From CAZTVF01 sp964616985 (GTDB lineage Bacteria > Planctomycetota > Phycisphaerae > SM23-33), in contig CAZTVF010000016.1 of NCBI GenBank assembly GCA_964616985.1, forward strand, positions 1-60,506: DNA of 60,506 bases, given 5' to 3'. Positions 35,252 through 43,864 of the stretch are shown here, piece after piece (within the stretch, counting starts at the first letter, position 1; each line of letters starts with the position of its first letter). A model generated the notes under the pieces. It was given only the letters and a program-made list of their open reading frames with translations. It did no database searches and had not been told where the DNA came from. Position numbers and translations under genes: made by a program.

Positions 35252-36340
35252 TCACCGAGCGGACTTGGCCACGTCGGCGACGAGCTTGAACTTCTCCATC
35301 GTCACACCCGGCGGGCAGGAGTCGCTGTTCGCCAGGACGAAGGGGCCGCCCCGACCGTCGGCGATCATCTGCTCGACGTGGGCGCCCAGGCGGTCCACCG
35401 GCAGGTTGAGGAAGGCCGTGGGCTCGATACCGCCGATGATGCCCATTTCAGAGCCGATCTTCCGCCTCGCCTCGGCCAGCGTGATGTTGCCCGTCGGCGG
35501 GGCTGAAAGGCTCTCCACCGAGTGCACGCCGTGCGCCTTCATCCGCGTCACCAGTTCCTTCACGTGCCCGCACGCGTGCTGGACGTATTTCTTGCCCCCG
35601 CCGCAGAGGGTGCCGCACCACTGGCCGATCTCTTCGCCGATGTAACGGTCGTACAGCGAGGGCGAGTAGTTCTGCGTGCCGCTGTCTTCCCAGGTGATGA
35701 AATACTCGTACGGCGACTCGGCCGCGATGCGAACGGCATCGAGATCGTTCTTCATCATCGTCCGCCACAGTGTCTCGACGGTGTCGGGGAAATCGGCCAG
35801 TGCGTAGCAGAGTTCCTCGGTTCCCACCAGCGTCTCGACCATGAACTGGAAGGCGCTCTTCATCCGCGGAATGAGCATGCCAAGCGAAAAGCCCTCGCGG
35901 CCCCAGCCTTCATAGAGGTGCCGCCGCACGGGCTCGAAGTCGGCCTCGTGTCGGGTGTGCTCCTCGATCCACATCTGGACCTTGAAGTCGGCCTCGGTCT
36001 TCAGCGGGTGCTCGACGAGGAAGAGCGTGTTGCCGACCTCGCTCCGCGCGCGACCGTAGCGGATGGAGCCCACGGGCGTAACGAGTTCGGTAATGTCGCG
36101 ATTGCCATCGCGGAAGGTGCGGGTCTCCAGGGGCGGCTGGATGACCTTCACCGGGCACGGTGCGCCGCGCCACATGGGGTCGGCCCCCGTGCGGCGGTGG
36201 AATTCCAGTTGTCCCATGTCCTGGATCGCCTTGGGGAAGTGCTCCCACACGTAGGCCAGGAACGGACAGAATGGCACATGATCGACCGGCCTGTTCTCCA
36301 GCGCCGCGGCGATGCGTTCAGCGGAGGTCATCTCATTCAT
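35252..36340 (-). CDS. Uroporphyrinogen decarboxylase-family protein, copy B
   Basis: This 362-residue UroD-superfamily barrel has the metal-site motif HACGHVKEL followed by GVHSVESLSAPP, and a LANSDSCPPGVTMEKF end resembling glycosidase-neighbour UroD proteins. It shares the fold but little direct identity with copy A. The ATG at 36340 overlaps the dinD-like stop (ATGA), so translation is coupled to that gene. ATG 36331 is an alternative start. The likely role is methyl transfer or an uncharacterised decarboxylation; it is not the haem enzyme, because the N-terminal MRQAGR signature is missing. Confidence 0.75.
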   Translation of the reverse strand: MNEMTSAERIAAALENRPVDHVPFCPFLAYVWEHFPKAIQDMGQLEFHRRTGADPMWRGAPCPVKVIQPPLETRTFRDGNRDITELVTPVGSIRYGRARSEVGNTLFLVEHPLKTEADFKVQMWIEEHTRHEADFEPVRRHLYEGWGREGFSLGMLIPRMKSAFQFMVETLVGTEELCYALADFPDTVETLWRTMMKNDLDAVRIAAESPYEYFITWEDSGTQNYSPSLYDRYIGEEIGQWCGTLCGGGKKYVQHACGHVKELVTRMKAHGVHSVESLSAPPTGNITLAEARRKIGSEMGIIGGIEPTAFLNLPVDRLGAHVEQMIADGRGGPFVLANSDSCPPGVTMEKFKLVADVAKSAR

Positions 36341-37221
36341 TCGGATTCTCGATTCGGTTCTTCGCCCGCCAGCCCCTTGGCATCCTTGTCCTCCAGTTGA
36401 AGTCTTGGCGGCGTGGCGGCGATTCTTTTCTCTACCCGCTTGATATGCTCGGCCGGCGGGATGTTCTCCGGCAGCGTGCCGCCAATACGCTTGATCGCGT
36501 CGCGGACCTCTCTGCCGACCTGATTGTGAATCGTGATGGCTTTGCCTTGGTCTCGGATTCGCTCGCGGTTGAGTTTCTCTCGAGTCTGGGTCATCCGGAA
36601 TTGGTTGGCAGCCAGTTCCGTGGTGTCCATGCGATCCATGAGCTGGTCTTTGGGGGGAATCATCTTCTTTGTCTTGATCTGTTCATTCCCCAACCCGCCG
36701 TAAAGGCCTTTGTATCCCGCATCATGGAAGATACCGAAATTCCAATCTTGAACACCAGCTTCGCGAGCAGCCCCAGAAAGGGCCTTGAACTCCTCCGATG
36801 TCTGCTTGCGCGTCTCCAATCGCTCCAGATCAGCAACCGTAGCGTCCGATAGTTCCTGCCGACGGGTCTGTATCGCGAAATACTTCTGGGCTTCCGCGAT
36901 CTCGGGGATTCGTGGATCCCCATTCTGGGCGATGAGATAGCAGGCAAAGCGAGAGAGCAGGTAGTCTTGGACCTCCTGTACCGAGCCCTTGCCACCAACG
37001 ATCGGTTTGCGCGCGCGCGCAAAGTGATGCTGCGGATCATTACCCGATTGTTCACATGCAGTTGCGGCTTTGATGACCGCCTTCTCGAAACTCCGCCATT
37101 GCCGGTAGCCCAGCAGCGGTTGAAGCTCACGAGCCGTCCAGAACTCGGCCCCATGCTCATTGAGCTTTTTGAGGTTCTCGAACGACGCTCGGCTGGGCAA
37201 GGGCAGATTTTCTTCGGCCAT
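36337..37221 (-). CDS. dinD: DinD-like DNA-damage-inducible protein D
   Basis: The 294-residue protein matches DinD/ORF-D proteins: EFWTARELQPLLGYRQWRSF (a BRO/KilA-N-like head), then KAVIKAATACEQSG and QEVQDYLLSRFACYLIAQNG, and a helical C-terminal half. In Escherichia coli DinD limits RecA filaments; many bacteria carry it in mobile islands. AGGAG lies 8 nt before ATG 37221. The base composition looks less GC-biased than its neighbours and it interrupts a metabolic neighbourhood, which suggests transfer. No LexA-type box is evident upstream. Its stop overlaps the UroD-like start. Confidence 0.85.
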   Translation of the reverse strand: MAEENLPLPSRASFENLKKLNEHGAEFWTARELQPLLGYRQWRSFEKAVIKAATACEQSGNDPQHHFARARKPIVGGKGSVQEVQDYLLSRFACYLIAQNGDPRIPEIAEAQKYFAIQTRRQELSDATVADLERLETRKQTSEEFKALSGAAREAGVQDWNFGIFHDAGYKGLYGGLGNEQIKTKKMIPPKDQLMDRMDTTELAANQFRMTQTREKLNRERIRDQGKAITIHNQVGREVRDAIKRIGGTLPENIPPAEHIKRVEKRIAATPPRLQLEDKDAKGLAGEEPNRESE

Positions 37222-37311
37222 TGGAGGCTCCTTGGACTTCGCACCCGAACACAAAGCTAACAACAGGCCATTGTGCCCTTGGGTTCCGACGGCGTCAAGC
37301 GGTTCCCGTGC

Positions 37312-39845
37312 TCAATACGTATCGATCAGGCTGTTCACCTTCAGGGCCTTGCGGAACTGATCGAGCGTCATCTCCTTCGACACATGCGCGTGGAACGTGA
37401 CCGGCGCGCCCGGGCGGAGGTGGACGAAGTTGTCGCTGACGCTGGCCTCGACGCCGGCGACCTCGATCCACGCGTACAGCGCCGCCTTGGCCGCCTTGAG
37501 CGTGATGTTGAAGCAGCCATCGCTGCCAGCCTTGACGGTGGCAGTAATGTTGGGCTGCTGCAGTTCCAGGTGCTTGGGGCGGGCGAAGGTGACGAAGTTG
37601 CGGCTGACCACCTCGCCGCCGACGGTGAGTTCCAGCCAGAGCATCAGGTTCCGCTTGCCGTACACCCGCAGCGGGTCGGACAGGTCGATCGTCTCGACCT
37701 TGGCGTTCTTGCGCGGCGCGATCTTCACGGCCTTGGCGCCGGCCGCCAGGGCTTTGCCCGCGGCGTCGGTGAGCGTCCAGTCCACACGGCCGCGACAGGC
37801 GTTCATCTCGTCGCTGGTGACGTGCACCTCGACCATGCCCGTCTCTGCGTTTTCCAGCCCGCTGACCAGCAGCGGGTTGAAGAACTTCTTGGCCATGTAG
37901 TGCAGCGCCTTCCAGCGGCCGAAGTAGTCGATCGACGCCCAGCTCGCCACCGGCCAGCAGTCGTTGAGCTGCCAGTACAGCGTGCCCATGCCGCGCGGCA
38001 TGGCCCGCCGCCAGTGCTCCACCGCGTACTTGATGGCCATGCCCTGGAGGATCTGGCTGAGCCACAGCGTGTTGTCGAAGCTGTTGGGCAGGCGGAACCA
38101 GTCGAGCATGTACTGCATGATGACCGTGTTGCCGATGCCGCTGCGCTGGTGGTGCTCCATCACGAACGTGGTGACGTTGCGGTCCTGCGGCTGCGTGTAC
38201 GAGCGGGCGGTCCTGGGCTCGGGGAACGACTGGAAGCCGAACTCGCTGTTGAAGCGGTGCTCGCACGTGCGATACCACTCGAAGGGCTTGCGGCCGTGCC
38301 ATACGTCCCACAGGTGCGCATCGCCGCAGCGGGGGTTGTTATAGTCCTTGCGCTCACCCAGGGGCGAGTGCGGGCTGGACGGCCAGTACGTCCGTTCGCC
38401 GTCGAACTGCTTGACCTTCTCGGTCAGGAGCTTGTCGAAGAGCTTGCCNNNNNNNNNNCGAAATTTCCGCGTGGTCGCCAGCCGATGTATGTGTCGAAGA
38501 GCTTCCCGTAGTCCTCCCAGCTCATCTGCCACTGCGTCCACTCGGGGCCCACGAGCCCCTGTTCCAGCTCGTTGTTGCCGCACCACATCGCGACGCATGG
38601 GTGATGGCGGATGCGGCGGATGTTGTCCTCGGCCTCGGCGGCGACGTTGGCCATGAAGGCGTCGTCGAAGGTGGGGTACGTGGAGCAGGCGAACATGAAG
38701 TCCTGCCAGATGCAGATGCCGTACTCGTCGCACAGGTCGTAGAAGGCGTCATCCTCGTAGATGCCGCCGCCCCACACGCGGAGCATGTTCATGTTGGCGT
38801 CGGCCGAGGCCTTGATCAGCCGTTCGTAGTCCTCGCGCGTGATGCGGGGCGCGAAGGAGTCCGCGGGAATCCAGTTGGCGCCCTTGGCGAAGAAGGGCAC
38901 GCCGTTGACGCGGAAGAAGAACGACTCGCCCCAGGCGTCTTTTTCGCGGACGAGCTCCATCTTCCGAAGGCCCACGCGGCGGGTCTGCGTGTCGATGGCG
39001 CCGGCGGCAGCGTCCACCAGGTCGGCCGTCACCTCGTACAGCGGCTGGGCACCCATGTTGTTGGGCCACCACAGGTGCGGGTTCTTCACGACCAGTTCCG
39101 CCGTCGCCTTGCCGCCGCGCATCGGCACGATGGCCTGGGCCACGGGCTTGCCCTGGCAGGAGACGGTGACCTGGGCCGAGAGCTTCGCATCGCGCACCAT
39201 CTCCGCCGCCGCGGTGACCGACAGCACGACTCGACCCTTGCGGCCGTGGTCCTGCATGACGCGAAGGTCGCTGATGCGGGCGGTGTTGAACGCCACGATG
39301 CTGATATCGCGCCAGATGCCGCACGTGATCAGGCACGGACCCCAGTCCCAGCCGTAGTTGCAGGGCTCCTTGCGAACGTACTGCTTGCCCTTGACGTCAT
39401 GCGGGCCGCCCCAGGCGGGCAGGGCCCGCTGCTTGTTGCGGCGGCCGGCGTAGGGCACGGTCGAGTCAAACTGAACGATGATCTCGTTGCGCCCCGCGCG
39501 CAGGGTCTTCTTGACGTCGAATTCCCACGTGCGAAACATGTTGTCGGTGCGGGCAATCTGCTTACCGTTGATCGTGATGGCGGCGAGCGTATCGAGGCCG
39601 TCGCAGCGCAGCAGCACGCGATCTCGCGTGAGCAGTTCGGCGGGCACCTCGAACGATCGCGAATAGGTCCAGTCCACCTGGCCGATCCACTGCAGCCGGT
39701 CTTCGTTGTCGCGATAGAACGGATCTTCGATCTTGCCCGCGGCGAGAAGGTCGGTGTGCACGCAGCCGGGCACCGCCGCCGTCACGGCCAGCTTCTTGTC
39801 CGCTTGCTTCAACTGCCAATTGCCGCCAAGGTCCAGTATCTGCAC
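37312..39845 (-). CDS. GH2 beta-mannosidase, interrupted by assembly gap
   Basis: This is a cytoplasmic GH2 beta-mannosidase with no signal peptide. A sugar-binding jelly roll opens with ILDLGGNWQL, then come an immunoglobulin-like domain, the TIM barrel and C-terminal beta domains. The acid/base is Glu426 in MWCGNNE. The nucleophile is the Glu in SEFGFQS, residue 515 if the gap is closed. Start is GTG 39845 with AGGAG 8 nt upstream. A 10-N gap at 38449-38458 shifts the nominal frame, but a 16-base overlap (15 of 16 identical) between its flanks restores one frame of about 824 residues, normal for the family. It would release mannose from mannan oligosaccharides. Confidence 0.9.
38449..38458. 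other. Assembly gap (10 N)
   Basis: Ten Ns within the beta-mannosidase gene. TGTCGAAGAGCTTGCC (38433-38448) and TGTCGAAGAGCTTCCC (38492-38507) repeat on the two sides, so the contigs probably overlap and the 33 bases next to the gap on the right are a divergent or chimeric contig end. Confidence 0.95.
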
Positions 39846-40003
39846 GTGTAGGTCTCCTGTTACAGGCGAGGCATTCTCGACAAAACCCGCCCCCGGTGCA
39901 AGAGCGGGGGCGTGCTTTCCCCGGGGCTCCTTGCTTTGGATCGCGAGGCCAAAAGCCTCGCTCGCCAGCCATGGATTCCGTTACACTGTTCCCCGAGGTG
40001 CCT

Positions 40004-40993
40004 ATGAACCGTTTCTTCGCTTCCATTCTCTTCGCCGCGATGTTCGTCTCGGCCGCCTGCGCCACCGTGCCCGCTTCGGGCCCGACGCCTGCCAGCGCGC
40101 CCACGACCGGCGCCGTCCGGGTGACGCTGCTGCACATCAACGACCCGCACGGGCACCTGGAGCCCTACTCGCTCCTGGGGCAGAACGTGGGCGGCTACGC
40201 GAGGCTCTCCACGCTCGTGCATGACATCCGCGAGGCGAACGAGGCCGCACGAACGTTCCTCATCCACGCCGGCGACGAGCTCAGCCGCGGCGACGCACTG
40301 ACGCGAAAGACGCTGGGGACGATCAACATCCACATCATGAACGAGATCGGCTTCGATTTCTGGACGCCCGGCAACGGCGACTTCTACGACGGCGTCGGTG
40401 TCATCACCGGGCTGATCAAGAAGGCCCGCTTCCCCGTGCTGGCCGCCAATGTCAAACTCAAGGGCACCGGCGAATGCATCGCCAAGCCTTTCGTTCTCGA
40501 GCATGCCGGGCCGGTGAAGATCGCCTTCCTGGGCCTGTGCACCGTCAGGACCGGCGAGCCCTCGGCGGCTGGGCTGGCGGTTTCGAGCGCAACGGAGACG
40601 GCCGCCAAGCTCGTGCCCCAACTCCGCAAGCAGGCAGACCTCGTCGTCGTTGTCTCGCACCTCGGCTACGACGAGGACATCAAGCTCGCGGGCAAGGTCG
40701 CCGGCATCGATGTCATCGTCGGCGCCCATACCCACACGAAGCTCGCCGAGGGCAAACGGGTCACAGGCCCCGACGGCCGGGCGGTGCTGATCGTGCAGGC
40801 GAACGAGCACCTGCTCTACTGTGGCCGCGTGGACCTCACGCTCGAGCCTGTCGTGGGCGGCTACGCCCTCGCCGACGCCAAGGCCCGACTGATTCCGCTG
40901 GCGGCGAACGTCAAGCTCGACCCGGCCATCACCGCCATCATCGCCCGCGCCAGTTCCGCCGCCTCCCAGCCCGCGACGCAGGGCGTGCGATAG
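40004..40993 (+). CDS. Exported calcineurin-like metallophosphatase (5'-nucleotidase-like, no C-terminal domain)
   Basis: The 329-residue protein has a signal peptide with a lipobox-like SAAC. It then has metallophosphatase motifs in order: LLHINDPHGHLEP (metal Asp and His), HAGDELSRGD, GNGDFYDG, VVVSHLGYDED and GAHTHTKLAEG. The third motif is normally GNHEFD; here the catalytic His is Gly and Glu is Asp, which should weaken the His-Asp dyad. The C-terminal 5'-nucleotidase substrate domain is absent. ATG 40004 follows GAGG by 5 nt. It is divergent from beta-mannosidase. Role: periplasmic phosphoester or nucleotide scavenging, uncertain. Confidence 0.8.
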   Translation: MNRFFASILFAAMFVSAACATVPASGPTPASAPTTGAVRVTLLHINDPHGHLEPYSLLGQNVGGYARLSTLVHDIREANEAARTFLIHAGDELSRGDALTRKTLGTINIHIMNEIGFDFWTPGNGDFYDGVGVITGLIKKARFPVLAANVKLKGTGECIAKPFVLEHAGPVKIAFLGLCTVRTGEPSAAGLAVSSATETAAKLVPQLRKQADLVVVVSHLGYDEDIKLAGKVAGIDVIVGAHTHTKLAEGKRVTGPDGRAVLIVQANEHLLYCGRVDLTLEPVVGGYALADAKARLIPLAANVKLDPAITAIIARASSAASQPATQGVR

Positions 40994-41017
40994 GCCCGCA
41001 GTTTCATAGTGCCCCCC

Positions 41018-41023
41018 TATAAT
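41018..41023 (+). promoter_or_regulatory. Putative -10 box upstream of the MqnA-like gene
   Basis: A perfect TATAAT lies 50 bp before the start codon. No convincing -35 box at 16-18 bp is visible. Confidence 0.35.
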
Positions 41024-41073
41024 GAAGCGAGAAGGAAGGACTCCACAGGACGACCACTGTGAAGGAGGACAGG

Positions 41074-41940
41074 ATGGCTTGGGACGATGATATTCTGTCA
41101 GCCCATGCCGGGCATGGGGAGACGGCCGCGGGAGTGCGGCACGACTTCCGCGTGGCTGCGACGCCCTATCTGAGCGCCCAGCCATTGCTGTTCGGCATCA
41201 ACGGCGATTCGCCCTTGTCGCTTTCGCCCCAGCCGCCTCACCGCATCTGGCACGACCTCATTGCCGAGCAGGCCCACGCCGGCCTCCTTCCCGTCCTGGA
41301 CCTGCAGAGGGATTACTGCCCGCTGATCGTGATGCCGGCCGGGTGCGTATCGTGCGCAGGGGCGTGCTTCTGCGCAAGGATCTATTCACGTGTTCCGGCC
41401 AAGGAATTGTGCTCGGTCTGCGTGGGCGACATGAACTGCCGGACGGCGACGGCGCTGGCGTCGGTAATCTGGGGCGTGGAGTTTCGTCGCCGCCTGAAGA
41501 TCGTTTCCTTCGACGCCGCCCGCCAGGCCATGCCTGCCGACGCACAGGCGGTGCTGCTGGTGGAGGACGTCGTGGTCAGCCACCCGCCGCTGGGCTTCCA
41601 CTACCAGTTGGACCTGGGCGCGATGTGGTTCGAGATCTCCGGCCTGCCGTTCGTCTTCTCGGTCTGGGCGGGAGAGGACGGGGCCCACCTTCAGGAGATC
41701 AACGACCTTCTGGCTGCCAGCCGCGCCAAGGGCGTGAAATACGTCAAGTCGATCGCCCGCGAACAGGCCCCCCGGGTCGGCTGGCCCGAGGACCTCGCCC
41801 GTCGCTATCTGCTCAACCAACTCCGCTACGAGTTCACCGATGCCCACCGCGACGGAATGGAGGAGTTCTTCTACCTCTGCCAGGCGATAGGAATCATCGA
41901 GCACGTCAAACCGGTGAAGTACCTCTACGAACCGAAGTGA
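41074..41940 (+). CDS. MqnA/MqnD-family protein with a cysteine cluster
   Basis: The 288-residue product has the periplasmic-binding-like fold of the futalosine menaquinone enzymes MqnA/MqnD: PYLSAQPLLFG at the N-terminus, GLLPVLDLQRDY, then DLGAMWFEISGLPFVFSVWA, the most conserved MqnA block. What is odd is the segment 82-122. It holds eight cysteines (82, 91, 94, 98, 100, 113, 116, 122), including two CxxC and one CxC, where MqnA has the Ser/Gly-rich loop and SRTS substrate site; here that reads NCRTAT. ATG 41074 has AGGAGG at 5 nt. It may be a metal- or Fe-S-binding derivative and not chorismate dehydratase. No other mqn gene is adjacent. Confidence 0.7.
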   Translation: MAWDDDILSAHAGHGETAAGVRHDFRVAATPYLSAQPLLFGINGDSPLSLSPQPPHRIWHDLIAEQAHAGLLPVLDLQRDYCPLIVMPAGCVSCAGACFCARIYSRVPAKELCSVCVGDMNCRTATALASVIWGVEFRRRLKIVSFDAARQAMPADAQAVLLVEDVVVSHPPLGFHYQLDLGAMWFEISGLPFVFSVWAGEDGAHLQEINDLLAASRAKGVKYVKSIAREQAPRVGWPEDLARRYLLNQLRYEFTDAHRDGMEEFFYLCQAIGIIEHVKPVKYLYEPK

Positions 41941-42081
41941 ATAGGTCATTGGGATCGGTAGTTGTGGTTGCTGGGCGGTACGCCCCGAGCCTCCTCCAAT
42001 CTCGGCAATCGCTCGCTTCTTAGCAGAACGCCCCGCTTGCGCCACCACCTACCAGCTTTTCCCTTTCTTATCTTCTCTTCT

Positions 42082-42130
42082 TCTCTCCGCGTTCTTTGCG
42101 TTCTCTGCGGTGAAAGAACGCCCCGCTCGC
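42082..42130. repeat. CTCTGCGTTCTCTGCG-type gene-end repeat, second copy
   Basis: TCTCCGCGTTCTTTGCG followed by TTCTCTGCGGTGAAAGAACG lies just 3' of the minus-strand PQ-loop-like gene. A neighbouring pair of near-identical 26-mers (about 42019 and 42115, AACGCCCCGCTYGCGCCACC core) shows further local duplication. Confidence 0.5.
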
Positions 42131-42138
42131 GCCACCGC

Positions 42139-42453
42139 CTACGCCTGCCCCACCGGCAGCGAGGGCGGATGTCGGCGATAGTGGATCACAAGGACGAGGT
42201 CGAAGGCGACCATCAAGGCGTTGAGCGCATACAACGCCGTCACCGCCGGCAGGTGCCATACGCCGAACGCAATTACCTTGGCCGCGATGCCGCTGAGATA
42301 CCCGATGAATACGAGCACCAGGAATACGAGGCTCTTGCCCTCGGACCGTTTCGTCCGCCACGTCTTGAGGATCGCGAACGGCCAGGACGTGCCGAAGCAC
42401 ACGAGCATGAGGCTCTCAAAGATTTCCGCCAGGCTGCCAATCGCTGCCAGCAT
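42139..42453 (-). CDS. Small PQ-loop/SemiSWEET-like membrane protein
   Basis: This roughly 104-residue protein has three hydrophobic helices. LVCFGTSWPFAILKTWRTKR and GKSLVFLVLVFIGYLSGI resemble a half PQ-loop (SemiSWEET) unit, in which two copies assemble into a sugar or small-molecule transporter. GGAG 6 nt before ATG 42453 favours this start; ATG 42465, four codons upstream, would be leaderless given the TATAAT at 42473-42478. The gene lies downstream of the Tat-exported dismutase in the same direction, 177 bp away. Confidence 0.65.
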   Translation of the reverse strand: MLAAIGSLAEIFESLMLVCFGTSWPFAILKTWRTKRSEGKSLVFLVLVFIGYLSGIAAKVIAFGVWHLPAVTALYALNALMVAFDLVLVIHYRRHPPSLPVGQA

Positions 42454-42472
42454 CGCATTCTCCATTGGCGGG

Positions 42473-42500
42473 ATTATAGAGCCAAAGTGCGGGAAGGCAA
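42473..42500 (-). promoter_or_regulatory. Putative promoter of the PQ-loop-like gene
   Basis: On the minus strand, TTGCCT (42500-42495), 16 bp and a perfect TATAAT (42478-42473), ending 7 bp before ATG 42465 and 19 bp before ATG 42453. Confidence 0.5.
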
Positions 42501-42582
42501 AGGCCGGAGGTAGTCCACGAACCTCCTGTCGGCAGGCAGGTTGCACCGACTGCACCTCTTGTCTTTCCTTCGCGTCTTCTCT

Positions 42583-42608
42583 TTTCGTGAAATCCGTGTA
42601 ATTCGTGG
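42583..42608. repeat. TTTCGTGAAATCCGTGTAATTCGTGG gene-end repeat
   Basis: A 26-bp element just past the 3' end of the dismutase gene. A related GATTTCATGGATTTCAGGATTAAG lies at about 51670-51693. Similar short phrases are common intergenic repeats in several phyla, from memory. Confidence 0.45.
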
Positions 42609-42630
42609 ACAGAGAATGCACGCGAGAGCA

Positions 42631-43377
42631 CTACCGCCTTCGCGCCGCCTCGTACCGCGCGGGGGCGAAGTCCCAGTTCGCGAGCTTCATGAAGTTGTCG
42701 ACCCACTCTGGGCGGCGATTCTGGTATTGGAGATAGTAGGCGTGCTCCCAGACATCACAGACGAGGAGCGGCGTCACGCCCCACATCGCCAAATCCTCGT
42801 GGTTCATGCATTGCAGAATCAGCAGTTTGTCAGCCAGGGGCTCGTAGGCGACGATGCCCCAGCCGCTCGCCTCGACATCTTTGGCGGCGGCCGCAAAGTG
42901 CGCCTTGAAGGCGTCGGCGGAGCCGAAGCTGGCATTGATCGCCGCGGCCAGGGGCTCCGGCATGTCGGCCGGCTTGCCGTCCTTGGCCGGCGGCTTCATC
43001 GAGTGCCAGAAAAGCGTATGCAGCATATGCCCGCTGCCGTTGAAGGCGAGCGCCCGCGACAGGGCCTGCACGTGGGCAAAATCGCCCGCTTTGCGTGCCT
43101 CGGCCAGCTGGTCGAGCGCCTTGTTGAGATTGTTGACGTAGGCCGCGTGGTGCTTGTCGTGGTGCAGCGTGAGCATCTGCTCCTGGTACAGCCGCTCCAG
43201 GGCGCCGGCAGCGTACGGCAGAGGCGGCAGGACGTACTTGCCGCCCGCGTGCGCACCAAGGTCCATCGCCGGGGCGGCCGTGGCGGGTTTGTCCTGCCCC
43301 ATCGCCACCGCGGCCCCCGCTGCGGCCACCGCCGCGGCCCCGATCTGGATCGCCTCTCGCCGAGAGTACCGGTTCAT
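42631..43377 (-). CDS. sod: Fe/Mn superoxide dismutase with Tat signal
   Basis: The 248-residue protein begins MNRYSRREAIQIG followed by an Ala-rich hydrophobic stretch, a twin-arginine signal, so it is exported folded. The mature part is a normal Fe/Mn dismutase: ligands His72 (LHHDKHHAAYV), His120 (MLHTLFW), Asp208 and His212 (CDVWEHAYYLQY), gateway Tyr80 and outer-sphere His193 (NHED), a position occupied by Gln or His in relatives. Start 43377 has AAAGGAG 7 nt upstream. It protects the periplasm from superoxide. Compare the atypical paralog at 22480-23238. Confidence 0.93.
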   Translation of the reverse strand: MNRYSRREAIQIGAAAVAAAGAAVAMGQDKPATAAPAMDLGAHAGGKYVLPPLPYAAGALERLYQEQMLTLHHDKHHAAYVNNLNKALDQLAEARKAGDFAHVQALSRALAFNGSGHMLHTLFWHSMKPPAKDGKPADMPEPLAAAINASFGSADAFKAHFAAAAKDVEASGWGIVAYEPLADKLLILQCMNHEDLAMWGVTPLLVCDVWEHAYYLQYQNRRPEWVDNFMKLANWDFAPARYEAARRR

Positions 43378-43462
43378 AAGGTTGCTCCTTTCGACGGCCA
43401 TTGTAGCGCGTGCGACGTACCAAGGGAGGAGCGACTATCACGTTGTGATGGCAGGATCGCCG

Positions 43463-43490
43463 TTGCCCAAAAGCGGCGGAGGCGTATAAT
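43463..43490 (+). promoter_or_regulatory. Putative promoter of the NifU-like gene
   Basis: TTGCCC (43463-43468), 16 bp and a perfect TATAAT (43485-43490), 33 bp before the start codon. An AGGCC-N5-GGCCT dyad (43497-43511) overlaps the expected transcription start. Confidence 0.6.
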
Positions 43491-43523
43491 AGGTCTAGGC
43501 CCTCGAGGCCTGAAAGGAAAACC

Positions 43524-43772
43524 ATGGCGGAAACCACCAACGGCATTACGACACGGGTACAGGAAGTCATCGAGCACATTCGCCCGCTGCTTCAGGCGGA
43601 CGGCGGCGATATCGAGCTGGTCGGCATCGACGAGGGCACGGGCATCGTGTCGGTTCGTCTGCAGGGCGCGTGCAAGGGCTGCCCCGGTGCAGCCATGACG
43701 CTCAAGATGGGCGTCGAGCGCCACCTGCGGGAAAAAGTCCCCGAAGTCAAAGGTCTCGTCTCGGTCAAGTAA
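43524..43772 (+). CDS. nfu: NifU C-terminal domain (Nfu-type) Fe-S scaffold
   Basis: This 82-residue protein consists only of the NifU C-terminal domain. It has VIEHIRPLLQADGGDIELV and the cluster-binding CxxC in GACKGCPGAAMTL. The length is standard for stand-alone Nfu proteins, which carry and deliver 4Fe-4S clusters as homodimers. AAAGGA precedes the ATG. It is divergent from the exported dismutase and convergent with the GT-C protein. Confidence 0.92.
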   Translation: MAETTNGITTRVQEVIEHIRPLLQADGGDIELVGIDEGTGIVSVRLQGACKGCPGAAMTLKMGVERHLREKVPEVKGLVSVK

Positions 43773-43790
43773 CGCTTCTGCGATTACACG

Positions 43791-43828
43791 ACGGGCCGCA
43801 GTTGGCGCCAGCGCCGACGGCGGCCCGT
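43791..43828. terminator. GC-rich hairpin between convergent genes
   Basis: ACGGGCCGC (43791-43799) pairs perfectly with GCGGCCCGT (43820-43828), and the intervening GTTGGCGC/GCGCCGAC extends the stem. It lies between the nfu stop and the convergent GT-C gene; no T-tract. Confidence 0.45.
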
Positions 43829-43864
43829 TCCATGCGCGGACTGAGGAAACGCCGGCTTGCCTCG

